Source: Paenibacillus sp. FSL A5-0031
Lineage (GTDB): Bacteria > Bacillota > Bacilli > Paenibacillales > Paenibacillaceae
Assembly (NCBI RefSeq): GCF_001956295.1
Contig: NZ_MRTD01000027.1
Location: 1 to 64,000 of the forward strand
Direction: 5' to 3'
DNA: 64,000 nt
Of this stretch, positions 1 to 7,685 are shown one piece after another. A program made the position numbers and the translations under genes. The notes under the pieces were generated by a model, which worked only from the letters and a program-made list of their open reading frames with translations, was not told the DNA's origin and ran no database searches. Within the stretch, counting starts at the first letter, position 1. Each line of letters begins with the position of its first letter.

Positions 1-78
1 CATGCTTTTTTACCAGTATAGCACCCTTCGTTTTCTTCATTAATAATTAAATATTGACAGCCTATTGGCTGGTATAGC

Positions 79-603
79 TTAATGAATCGTCTTCCTCGAA
101 CCCCCTTCAATTTCTCTTAAATTATTCTTAATCGCTATATACCTTTGCGATCCTAATAATAATTCACTATATAAATACATGTATTGTAGGTGATACCTCA
201 TATCAAATTTATTTTTGTGATATTTCAATAAATGATCTACATAGTCCGTAAAGAAGAATAAAACATCCTTTGACTGTTTATTGAACTTAATGGTATTCAA
301 ATAATTTGATATTTCATTTAGTTTCTTTTGAGTATAGACTAAAATACTTTGAATATCTTCTTCTGGTAGCGATTCATAAGCTTCTGTTCGTGCTTGCCAA
401 TGATCTTCAAAGACTTCTTTATTTTCATGCAAAATGACATGTATTGGTTTGAGTAATTTTAATTGGTGTTTAAGTCGTCGAGTCTTGAATAGGTTTCTGA
501 TTTTTTGGAATATGAGAAATTCCTCCTGGATAGAGTCATAAGAGTCGCTGTACTCAGCATACTTCCTTCTAATTACGAAGACGAATTTTATTTTGTTTCG
601 CAT
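79..603 (-). CDS. hypothetical protein, accessory gene
   Basis: I do not recognise this 174-residue protein. It is rich in Lys, Tyr, Phe and Leu, looks helical and soluble, and has no signal peptide or clear catalytic motif. The coding sequence is visibly more AT-rich than the neighbouring aro/trp genes, which suggests recent acquisition. The ATG lies immediately next to an inverted-repeat element (601-690), and the upstream SD is weak. It is the last gene before the window edge, so its operon context is unknown. Confidence 0.55.
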   Translation of the reverse strand: MRNKIKFVFVIRRKYAEYSDSYDSIQEEFLIFQKIRNLFKTRRLKHQLKLLKPIHVILHENKEVFEDHWQARTEAYESLPEEDIQSILVYTQKKLNEISNYLNTIKFNKQSKDVLFFFTDYVDHLLKYHKNKFDMRYHLQYMYLYSELLLGSQRYIAIKNNLREIEGGSRKTIH

Positions 604-690
604 AACTGCCCGTTAGATTAATAAAACGAGCAGGCTACCGCAGTGCCTGCTCATCGTTGTGTGCTATTGCCTAACCTTCTCCGTTAGTTG
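601..690. repeat. inverted-repeat element between two accessory genes, attC-like in shape
   Basis: Two blocks, TAAC-tgccc-GTTAG (603-616) and CTAAC-cttctcc-GTTAG (671-687), can pair with each other. They enclose a strong central stem, GAGCAGGC (628-635) with GCCTGCTC (645-652), extended by AACG/CGTT with two bulged bases. The two-box outer stem, unpaired spacer and central hairpin with extrahelical bases resemble integron attC sites. The box sequences match the attC R consensus only partly. It could also serve as a weak terminator for the 78-aa gene. The architecture is seen directly; any recombination role is inference. Confidence 0.4.
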
Positions 691-708
691 AGCAGCGTGG
701 TGATGTTG

Positions 709-945
709 TTAAATATAACGAATAAAACTAATCAAGACTGCTACCGCACCCATTAACACTAAAATTGAAAATACAAAGTAGCCGAAGATCTTTAGAGGAC
801 GCGGCATTGAATTTAAATCTATTTTTTTCATTGGTCCTCCACCCTCAATACTTTGAATAGAGCGAAGGTTCTCATCTAAATAATTATAGTTACTGTGCAA
901 ATGTTCCTTTTCGGGCTGGGTTTCATGGATCTTGTTTGTGCTCAT
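709..945 (-). CDS. small single-pass membrane protein
   Basis: This is a 78-residue protein of unknown function. The first 40 residues are polar and His/Asn/Glu-rich. The C-terminal half holds one hydrophobic segment (about residues 52-74) ending a few residues before the stop, so it is probably tail-anchored. The start at 945 is chosen because AAAGGGGA lies six bases upstream; the longer reading frame back to 1053 lacks an SD. A second in-frame ATG (Met-Lys-Lys) has its own GGTGGAGG, so a 40-residue membrane peptide could also be made. The promoter at 1194-1222 points toward it, but a strong terminator lies between them. Confidence 0.5.
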   Translation of the reverse strand: MSTNKIHETQPEKEHLHSNYNYLDENLRSIQSIEGGGPMKKIDLNSMPRPLKIFGYFVFSILVLMGAVAVLISFIRYI

Positions 946-1104
946 TCCAAGTCCCCTTTCAATTCGGTTTACATGGAATATTCTACCACATTTACGAAAA
1001 TCATGTAACCCACCAAGCACCATGCTAACCTGCCCGTTCATATTAAGGTTCAACTAGATAGATCCTTATACCGCAGCCATTGTCAGATAGGTCACCTTAT
1101 AAAC

Positions 1105-1130
1105 AAAAAAAAACCACCCCGAAGGGTGGT
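1105..1130 (-). terminator. intrinsic terminator of the tyrA end and the putative sRNA
   Basis: Seven-base-pair GC-rich stem ACCACCC/GGGTGGT with a CGAA/UUCG-type loop, followed on the minus strand by nine T residues. Confidence 0.85.
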
Positions 1131-1187
1131 CCGTACTCATGATGAGCACTATAGGATTTGGATAGGAGTGGAGAGAAACCATACTGT
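1105..1187 (-). ncRNA. putative small regulatory RNA, about 83 nt, C-rich, cre-controlled
   Basis: A consensus sigma-A promoter (1194-1222) should start a transcript near 1187, and a strong intrinsic terminator (hairpin 1113-1130) ends it near 1105. The 5' part (complement of 1160-1178) is a C/U-rich run containing CUCUCCACUCC, complementary to SD-like GGAG sequences. It is followed by a 17-nt hairpin (1133-1149) and then the terminator. No SD and no closed reading frame precede the terminator. This layout is typical of trans-acting sRNAs that block ribosome binding. The same terminator probably also ends tyrA transcripts. Expression and targets are inference. Confidence 0.55.
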
Positions 1188-1193
1188 ACCTTT

Positions 1194-1222
1194 ATTATAT
1201 GTATACGCTTCCATTTTGTCAA
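1194..1222 (-). promoter_or_regulatory. consensus sigma-A promoter of the putative sRNA
   Basis: On the minus strand TTGACA (1217-1222) and TATAAT (1194-1199) are separated by exactly 17 bases, a perfect match to the housekeeping consensus. It lies just downstream of tyrA and fires toward the terminator at 1105-1130. Confidence 0.8.
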
Positions 1223-1265
1223 TAAGCGTTTTCATTTTGTTCGAAATAAATTGTAAACGCTTTTT
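1200..1265. promoter_or_regulatory. three cre-like CcpA operator sites over the sRNA promoter
   Basis: Position 1200-1214 read on the minus strand matches the catabolite-responsive consensus WTGNAANCGNWNNCW at every fixed position and fills the -35/-10 spacer. Sites at 1221-1235 (minus) and 1251-1265 (plus) each match with one deviation. Centres are about 21 and 30 bp apart, near two and three helical turns, favouring cooperative binding. A cre inside the core promoter predicts repression by CcpA when preferred sugar is present. Confidence 0.6.
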
Positions 1266-1291
1266 TTAATCAAAAAATGACGAACACCCGA

Positions 1292-2383
1292 TTAAAGGTG
1301 TACGTCATAGCCTTTAGCAGTAAGTACGATAACAGCCTGATCCAAATACTCTTGACTTCGGAAAGAAAGTCTTAGAACGCCCGGCACGTCTTCTCTGCTC
1401 TCAATAATATGAATGTTGCTCAGGTTGATAAGGCTATTCCCAAGCTCACTTGTGATTTTACCGATAATACCAGGATGATCTGGAATATCGACATAACAGT
1501 CGAATGCAGAATGAATCATGCCTTTGCGACGCTCAGGCATTTTGCTGCGGAATTGACCTGCTGTTCCAAAAGCTTCAGCAATCGCATCCCCATCTGAACT
1601 CTCCAGCATGGACACAAATTTATCTGTTTCCTTGCTCCAATCGCGCAGCAGCTCAAGCAAAACCTTGCGATTATTAATTAATATATCACGCCAAATAATC
1701 GAATCGCTTGATGCTATCCGTGTAATATCGCGGAAGCCCCCTGCTGCTAACGATTCATATAGCATATTATTTTCATTATATCCACGAACCTGGTTCACAA
1801 GCGATACGGCAATGATATGCGGCAAATGGCTTATCGCGCCTGCAATCTCATCATGCTCTTTCGCATCAACTTTTACGATATTCGCTTTTGTATGGCTGAG
1901 AAGTTCAACTAGACGCTCCACTGCTTCCTCAGGCGTATTCTCATCAGGTGTCAGCACATAGAACGCGTTCTCGTAAAGATGCGATGAAGCCGCTTCAACT
2001 CCTGTACGCTCAGAGCCGGCCATCGGATGCCCGCCAATAAAAGTAGCTTGTCCAAAATCGAGTGATTTTGCACATGCCATAACAGAAGCCTTCGTGCTCC
2101 CAGCATCTGTAATTATACAGCCGGGTTTTAATTTAAACGCACTGAGTTTCTCGATATATTCCTCAATGTTGCCGACCGGTACACAAACGAATATAAAATC
2201 TGCTTGCTCGGCCGCTTCTTGCATTGAAGTCGTTGCAAAATCAACCACACCCCGCTGCATGTACTTCTCTACCTGCGAGGGACGGTTTGAATGTCCGATT
2301 ACTGTAATACCTGGTTTTCCTTTAAAACAAAGGGCGATCGAACCACCGATCAGCCCTACTCCAAAAATCGCTACAGTCGTCAT
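1292..2383 (-). CDS. tyrA: prephenate dehydrogenase
   Basis: This 363-residue enzyme oxidises and decarboxylates prephenate to 4-hydroxyphenylpyruvate with NAD+, the committed step to tyrosine. The N-terminal Rossmann motif GVGLIGGS is at residues 8-15, followed by GHPMAGSE near residue 115. The C-terminal 70 residues form an ACT domain (DIPDHPGIIGKI), the usual site for amino-acid feedback. The start has AAGGAT upstream. It is the last gene of the aro-trp-hisC-tyrA block and follows hisC by four bases, so the two are co-transcribed. aroE, next in B. subtilis, is absent here. Confidence 0.95.
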   Translation of the reverse strand: MTTVAIFGVGLIGGSIALCFKGKPGITVIGHSNRPSQVEKYMQRGVVDFATTSMQEAAEQADFIFVCVPVGNIEEYIEKLSAFKLKPGCIITDAGSTKASVMACAKSLDFGQATFIGGHPMAGSERTGVEAASSHLYENAFYVLTPDENTPEEAVERLVELLSHTKANIVKVDAKEHDEIAGAISHLPHIIAVSLVNQVRGYNENNMLYESLAAGGFRDITRIASSDSIIWRDILINNRKVLLELLRDWSKETDKFVSMLESSDGDAIAEAFGTAGQFRSKMPERRKGMIHSAFDCYVDIPDHPGIIGKITSELGNSLINLSNIHIIESREDVPGVLRLSFRSQEYLDQAVIVLTAKGYDVHL

Positions 2384-2387
2384 AACT

Positions 2388-3485
2388 TTATCCTTGCACC
2401 GCCGATTCCTGCAAAACCTGTTCTAGTGCTGTAATGAATTTTTCATTTTGCTCACTTGTACCAACTGTAATCCGAATATGATTCGGGTAGTAAGTCCAGC
2501 GCGGTCTTGAAATAATTCCTCTGCGCAGCAATCCGTCGAATACTTCAGGTGATGGACGCTTCACATCTACCATTACGAAGTTGCCGTATGCAGGGAAGTA
2601 AGATAAGCCAAGACGATCAAATTGCTCCGACAAATAAGCAAGACCTTGTTTATTTTGGTCACGACAATATTCAATAAATGCTTTGTCAGCAAGTGCTGCT
2701 TTCGCTGCAGCTTGTGCCGCTCGCGACGTGTTGAATGGTTCACGTACCTGATTCGTATAGCGAATGACATCAGGATGCCCAACGCCATAACCAATCCGCA
2801 ACGCAGCTAGGCCAAAAATTTTCGAAAAAGTTCTCAGCACGATTAAATTGCGGTGCTCGCGCAGCAATTGTATTCCGTCTGGAAACTGCGGATCATCGAT
2901 ATATTCCCCATAGGCTTCATCAAGTACAACAAGCACGTTCGTTGGCACCTGCTGCAAAAACTCAGAAAGCTCAGGCAGTGTGACAATGGTACCCGTTGGG
3001 TTGTTCGGATTGCAAATCCAAATGATTTTAGTTCGCTCAGTAATTTTAGACAGCATTGCAGGCAAATCATGCTTGCCTTCTTTTAGAGGAACCTCTATGA
3101 TCGTTGCATTCTCAATTTCTGCATTATGCTTGTATTGCGGGAAAGTTTCGTCCGCCATAATCGTTTCGTCGCCAGGAACGATAAACGCTCTATTAATCAT
3201 AAGAATAATTTCACTGGAACCTGTGCCAAAAATAATTTGGTTTGAATCAACGCCAAGCTCTTCCGCAAGTGCAGCCGTTAGTTCAACGCTCGCACCATCT
3301 GGATAAATATTAAAATTGCCTAATTCTTCAATGACTGCTGCTTTAACTTGTTCAGAACAGCCAAACGGATTTTCATTAGATGCAAGTTTGATGACTTCTT
3401 TTAACCCTAGCTCCCTCTTAACATCTTCAACCGGCTTTCCGGGTTGATAGACGGGAAGGTGGACGATATTACTTTTGGGCTGCAT
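2388..3485 (-). CDS. hisC: histidinol-phosphate / aromatic aminotransferase
   Basis: This PLP-dependent class I/II aminotransferase of 365 residues transaminates imidazole-acetol phosphate in histidine synthesis. In this operon position it also converts aromatic keto acids to tyrosine and phenylalanine. Visible motifs are SNENPFG near residue 38, NPNNPTG near residue 160 and the PLP lysine in TFSKIFGL. The start at 3485 has AGAGGTGA seven bases upstream; a longer frame reaches 3521 without an SD. A 600-base repeat-containing gap with a terminator separates it from trpA, so it may rely partly on its own promoter. Confidence 0.93.
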   Translation of the reverse strand: MQPKSNIVHLPVYQPGKPVEDVKRELGLKEVIKLASNENPFGCSEQVKAAVIEELGNFNIYPDGASVELTAALAEELGVDSNQIIFGTGSSEIILMINRAFIVPGDETIMADETFPQYKHNAEIENATIIEVPLKEGKHDLPAMLSKITERTKIIWICNPNNPTGTIVTLPELSEFLQQVPTNVLVVLDEAYGEYIDDPQFPDGIQLLREHRNLIVLRTFSKIFGLAALRIGYGVGHPDVIRYTNQVREPFNTSRAAQAAAKAALADKAFIEYCRDQNKQGLAYLSEQFDRLGLSYFPAYGNFVMVDVKRPSPEVFDGLLRRGIISRPRWTYYPNHIRITVGTSEQNEKFITALEQVLQESAVQG

Positions 3486-3722
3486 GAGCCGTTCACCTCT
3501 TTTATAATTGACTAGTCTCATTACTCGACATCCATTGTCTCATATCTGTGTTAGGTTTTAAAGTTTTTTTAACACAAGATTGGTCTATTGCGCAAGATTA
3601 TATCGAAATTGTGATATATGTTTGATGAACTTATTAACCGGAAGGCACTTTTTTAATCAATGGTTCTGTTTCTGTATATAAAATGAAGTGAAGAATCACC
3701 GCTACCATGCCAATAACACTTC

Positions 3723-3750
3723 AAAATCATCATTAGAAAATGATTTTTTA
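3723..3750. terminator. AT-rich hairpin with T tail in the trpA-hisC gap
   Basis: AAAATCAT and ATGATTTT form a stem around a short loop and are followed on the plus strand by further T residues. No plus-strand gene reads into it, so it may be part of the neighbouring repeat element rather than a working terminator. Confidence 0.25.
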
Positions 3751-3767
3751 AGTTCTTCATTCAAATA

Positions 3768-3946
3768 ACGGACATCAGATCCCTTATTTGATGATAATCA
3801 TGCTTTTTCTCGATATAACGGACATAGGATCCCTTATTTCTTAAATTTACATACAATTGAACGCCTTTTAGATAAAATAGCGGATTCTATGTCCGTTAAA
3901 TAATATTTTTAGCCAATTATTTTAAAATAAAGGATCCTATGTCCGT
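3768..3946. repeat. four copies of a 22-bp ACGGACATAGGATCC-type repeat, two in each orientation
   Basis: Direct-orientation copies lie at 3768-3789 and 3818-3839, inverted copies at 3875-3896 and 3925-3946. The core reads ACGGACATAGGATCCcTTATTT with one to three changes per copy. The two 3' copies are close to the reverse complement of the two 5' copies, so the block can fold into nested hairpins. It looks like a dispersed intergenic repeat rather than a gene. The remaining bases between 3486 and 4101 show no convincing coding frame. Confidence 0.75.
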
Positions 3947-4101
3947 AAGCTAGCTTCAAAAGTTACTTTTCAAATCAACAGCTTCGTGCTTCCCCATTTA
4001 TCCTTGTGCTTTACCATCCGTCCTCTCCACCCCCGAATCACTGTACCGAAATCCCTCCAAAACAGCTCCCTGCTACAAATTCCTCTCTTAACCCGATAAA
4101 G

Positions 4102-4138
4102 CAAAAAAAGCTCTCCTAGACCAAGTCTAGAGAGCTTT
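4102..4138 (-). terminator. intrinsic terminator downstream of trpA
   Basis: AAAGCTCTC/GAGAGCTTT stem extended by TAGAC/GTCTA around a short loop, followed on the minus strand by seven T residues. It should end most trpEDCFBA transcripts before hisC. Confidence 0.85.
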
Positions 4139-4212
4139 CCGCTATTATTAATATCCTATGTCACTTACAAACCACTTTCGTAGGGTATAATTCCATCATC
4201 AAAAAATTCCAT

Positions 4213-5022
4213 TTACCCTTTAAGCTGTGCAACAAAATCGCCGATTTGTTTAAGTCCCGCTTCACGCGTATCTGCAGCATTCAGCAGTGGAATAGCATCT
4301 TCTATCGTACGCACAATCGCACTGCCCACGATCACGCCGTCACATTGCTTTTCAAAGCGAGCAACCTGCTCACGGCTTGAAATGCCAAAGCCTACCGCGA
4401 TTGGCAAATCGGTCGCTTCGCGAACCATCGAGAGGAATTCATCAATACCCGTATGAAAATCAGCTCTCACGCCTGTTACGCCAAGCGATGAAACGCAGTA
4501 GACAAATCCTTTTGCTTTGCGTGAAATACGTGTTACCCGATCCTTGGATGTCGGTGCCACAAGAGGAATAAGATGCACATTAGCTGCTTCCGCAAGCTGC
4601 CTAACCTCTTCATCTTCTTCGATTGGCAAGTCAGGAATAATAAGACCACTGATGCCTTTGCTCTGTACAAGCTCGAAAAACGCTTCAAGCCCATATTGAA
4701 ACACCGGGTTGTAATAAGTGAACAATATGAATGGAATTTTAACGCCGGCCTCACGTGATTGCTCAGCTATTTCAATACAATCCTTAATTGTAATGCTGTT
4801 ATGGCGCAATGCTCGCTCAGATGCACGCTGGATAACAGGACCATCTGCTAGCGGGTCGGAATACGGCACGCCAAGCTCGATCATGTCAGCGCCTGCCTTC
4901 TCGAGCGTTTGGATGATAGCAACCGAAGTAGCTAGATCAGGATCACCCATCGTAACAAAAGGAATTAACGCCGTTTTGCCTTCAGACTTCAGTCTTGCAA
5001 ATGCTGTATCAATGAGATTCAT
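4213..5022 (-). CDS. trpA: tryptophan synthase alpha subunit
   Basis: The 269-residue alpha subunit cleaves indole-3-glycerol phosphate to indole and glyceraldehyde 3-phosphate, and channels indole to TrpB. The family signature ELGVPYSDPLADGP near residue 47 carries the catalytic glutamate and aspartate region, and GFGISS near residue 213 is the phosphate-binding loop. It overlaps trpB by 14 bases, so the two subunits are translationally coupled for balanced alpha-beta complex assembly. It is the last trp gene and is followed by a strong terminator. Confidence 0.96.
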   Translation of the reverse strand: MNLIDTAFARLKSEGKTALIPFVTMGDPDLATSVAIIQTLEKAGADMIELGVPYSDPLADGPVIQRASERALRHNSITIKDCIEIAEQSREAGVKIPFILFTYYNPVFQYGLEAFFELVQSKGISGLIIPDLPIEEDEEVRQLAEAANVHLIPLVAPTSKDRVTRISRKAKGFVYCVSSLGVTGVRADFHTGIDEFLSMVREATDLPIAVGFGISSREQVARFEKQCDGVIVGSAIVRTIEDAIPLLNAADTREAGLKQIGDFVAQLKG

Positions 5023-6214
5023 GCTTATTTACCCCCAAGTAACCCATAATTGCTTCTACGTCCTTATCTCCACGTCCGGATAAGCTGACAACGACGACTT
5101 TGTCTTTATCAAGCGTAGGCGCAAGCTTAATCGTCTGAGCGATCGCATGTGCTGATTCCAGAGCTGGAATAATGCCTTCTGTGCGCGATAGCAGCTGCAA
5201 CGCATCAAGCGCCTCGGCATCCGTTACAGGAACGTATTCAGCGCGTCCGGAATCTTTCAAGTAGGCATGCTCTGGTCCAATACCAGGATAATCAAGTCCC
5301 GCTGAAATCGAATGCGCAGGTTGAACCTGTCCATACTCATCCTGCAGCACATAGCTCATCGAGCCCTGGAATACACCGTGACGTCCTTTGGTCATTGTTG
5401 CCGCATGCTCAATCGTATCTACACCGCGGCCAGCAGCCTCAACGCCAAGCAGCTTCACGCTGTCATCATTAATAAATGGATAGAAAATCCCCATTGCGTT
5501 GCTTCCGCCGCCAACAGCTGCAACAACATAATCCGGCAATCGACCTTCTTCAGTCAATATTTGCTTACGAGCCTCGTCGCCAATGATACGCTGGAAATCA
5601 CGAACCATCATCGGATAAGGATGCGGGCCTGTAACTGACCCCAAAATATAATAAGTATCTTCAACATGGCTGACCCAGTAACGAAGGGTTTCGTTACATG
5701 CATCTTTAAGTGTTCTTGTTCCAGATAGAACTGGCACAACTTCAGAGCCAAGCAGCTGCATCCGGAAAACATTAAGCTGCTGACGCTTCATATCTTCCTC
5801 GCCCATAAACACTTTGCATTCTAGACCAAGCAAAGCTGCTATCGTTGCAGAAGCAACGCCGTGTTGCCCTGCGCCTGTTTCTGCAATGATTTTTGATTTT
5901 CCCATACGTTTGGCAAGTACGCCTTGACCAATCGTGTTATTAATTTTATGTGCACCTGTATGGTTCAGGTCTTCACGTTTTAAGTAGATTTTTGCGCCGC
6001 CAAGATGCTCGCTAAGTCGTTCTGCATAGTATAGTGAAGTCGGACGACCTGAGTACTTATGCAACAAATAAGTAACCTCGTCTTGAAACGCTTGATCCTT
6101 GGAATAATGCTGATAAGCTTCCTCTAGCTCTAATAATGCTGTCATTAATGTTTCTGGCACATATCTACCGCCAAATTTGCCGAAGCGTCCATTCTCATCT
6201 GGTACTTGTGTCAT
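5009..6214 (-). CDS. trpB: tryptophan synthase beta subunit
   Basis: The 401-residue PLP enzyme condenses indole with serine to make tryptophan. HTGAHKINN near residue 85 contains the PLP lysine, and the GGGSNAMG loop near residue 235 binds the cofactor phosphate. The start ATG overlaps the trpF stop as ATGA, with AGGGTGA seven bases upstream, indicating coupled translation. Length and motif order are those of the standard TrpB1 type found in trp operons. Confidence 0.97.
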   Translation of the reverse strand: MTQVPDENGRFGKFGGRYVPETLMTALLELEEAYQHYSKDQAFQDEVTYLLHKYSGRPTSLYYAERLSEHLGGAKIYLKREDLNHTGAHKINNTIGQGVLAKRMGKSKIIAETGAGQHGVASATIAALLGLECKVFMGEEDMKRQQLNVFRMQLLGSEVVPVLSGTRTLKDACNETLRYWVSHVEDTYYILGSVTGPHPYPMMVRDFQRIIGDEARKQILTEEGRLPDYVVAAVGGGSNAMGIFYPFINDDSVKLLGVEAAGRGVDTIEHAATMTKGRHGVFQGSMSYVLQDEYGQVQPAHSISAGLDYPGIGPEHAYLKDSGRAEYVPVTDAEALDALQLLSRTEGIIPALESAHAIAQTIKLAPTLDKDKVVVVSLSGRGDKDVEAIMGYLGVNKHESH

Positions 6215-6888
6215 GCTTCCATCACCCTTCTTACAAATAATCGGATTTTCTCAATATCTTTCCGTCCATCCGTCTCAACACCGCTTGATACATCTATCCC
6301 GTTTGGCGCATATGTCCTTAGCAGCTCTTGTACATTTCCTTCATGTAGACCACCTGCTACATACAGTGTAATGCCAAGCTCTTCAGCTGCTTGCATATAT
6401 TCTTTTATCGCTTCCCAATCGAAGGTTTGACCCGTGCCGCCGCCAGGTGCGTCTATCAGTACGGCATCAACAGCATCTCGGTATGGCGTTAATCGCTCTA
6501 GAGCAGACATTGGCGAGCTGCCCTCGGCTTCCTTCTTCATGGAAAATACTTTCCATACTTGAACGTTCAGCTGCTCACGCACCATTTGGCAAAACGCTGC
6601 CGATTCATTGCCATGCAATTGAACCACGTCTAAAGGAGCGACTAACAAAAGTTCTTGCAGATTAGTAAAGGTTTCATTTACGAATACGCCAACCGTTCTC
6701 GGGCGCTCACCGCCAGCTGCCTTTAACTTCGCAGCCGCTGATATAAGCTGCGATGCAGTCGCCTTTTCCACCAATCGCTTGCTGGGAGCAAAGATGAAGC
6801 CGATTTCGTGAATGGGCAATCCATCCATCTGCTGAATCGTTTGCACATCCATTAGACCACAAATTTTGATACGTGTCTGCTGCTTCAT
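6211..6888 (-). CDS. trpF: phosphoribosylanthranilate isomerase
   Basis: The 225-residue TIM-barrel enzyme performs the Amadori rearrangement of phosphoribosylanthranilate. KICGL at residues 8-12 contains the catalytic cysteine, and the late DVSSGVE motif near residue 202 binds phosphate, as is typical of the family. Stop/start overlaps of four bases occur with both trpC and trpB, so it is embedded in a coupled operon. Confidence 0.95.
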   Translation of the reverse strand: MKQQTRIKICGLMDVQTIQQMDGLPIHEIGFIFAPSKRLVEKATASQLISAAAKLKAAGGERPRTVGVFVNETFTNLQELLLVAPLDVVQLHGNESAAFCQMVREQLNVQVWKVFSMKKEAEGSSPMSALERLTPYRDAVDAVLIDAPGGGTGQTFDWEAIKEYMQAAEELGITLYVAGGLHEGNVQELLRTYAPNGIDVSSGVETDGRKDIEKIRLFVRRVMEA

Positions 6889-7685
6889 CGAACGGTTACC
6901 GCACCCATTAAGTCAGTAACCGATTGTCCTACTTGCTCATGCCGCATAAAATATTCACCAATCAATACACCATGAGCGCCGATTGACTTTAAGTAATCCA
7001 TATCACTATTACCCGCAATTCCGCTCTCGCTAATGACAGTAACATTTTTCGGCATAAGTCCGATTAACTCTTCGGTCGTTTTTAGATCCGTAGCGAATGT
7101 TTTCAAATCACGGTTATTAATACCAATGAGCGTTGCTTTGTCCAGCTCAAGAACACCTTCCAGCTCTTCTTTGTTGTGCACTTCTACGAGCACATCCATC
7201 CCAATCGACTTCGCAAGATCATGAAACTCACCAAGCTGCGTTGGCGTCATAATAGCTGCGATGAGCAAGATTGCGTCCGCTCCGATTAAGCGAGCCTCAT
7301 AAATTTGACGATGGTCAATCGTAAAATCTTTTCTTAATAGAGGTACCTTAACCGTTTTTTTCACGGCCTGCAGAAATTCATTAGATCCTTGAAAGTAATC
7401 ACGATCCGTCAACACTGAAATACAATCCGTACCAGCTGCTTCATATTGTGCAGCAAGCGTGGTTGGCTCAAAATCAGCACGAATCAGTCCTTTTGATGGC
7501 GACGCCTTCTTTACCTCGGCAATTAGTCCCATACTTCTGTTGCGGCCAGCTGCCGATAATGCATGTTCAAAGCCGCGGCATGCTTCCATCTCCGAAATTT
7601 GTTTCTCCACCTGTGCAAGGTCAAAGCGAGCCGCCAGCTCCTCAACCTCAGTTCGTTTTGTAGCTACAATTTTATCCAGAAACAT
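6885..7685 (-). CDS. trpC: indole-3-glycerol-phosphate synthase
   Basis: This 266-residue TIM-barrel enzyme closes the indole ring from CdRP. EVKKASPSKG near residues 57-66 has the catalytic lysine and substrate-binding Ser/Pro, followed by LLRKDF near 117 and ISESGI near 218. It is a stand-alone TrpC, not fused to TrpF as in enterics. It overlaps trpD by 14 bases and trpF by four. Confidence 0.96.
   Translation of the reverse strand: MFLDKIVATKRTEVEELAARFDLAQVEKQISEMEACRGFEHALSAAGRNRSMGLIAEVKKASPSKGLIRADFEPTTLAAQYEAAGTDCISVLTDRDYFQGSNEFLQAVKKTVKVPLLRKDFTIDHRQIYEARLIGADAILLIAAIMTPTQLGEFHDLAKSIGMDVLVEVHNKEELEGVLELDKATLIGINNRDLKTFATDLKTTEELIGLMPKNVTVISESGIAGNSDMDYLKSIGAHGVLIGEYFMRHEQVGQSVTDLMGAVTVR

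Noticed and set aside
1105..1187. Short peptide encoded by the putative sRNA (AUG near its 5' end)
   Set aside because: No SD upstream and no stop codon before the terminator, so a translated product is unlikely.
1409..3306. Plus-strand frames opposite tyrA and hisC
   Set aside because: Antisense shadows of well-supported genes, without SD or recognisable protein features; the same holds for most opposite-strand frames in the window.
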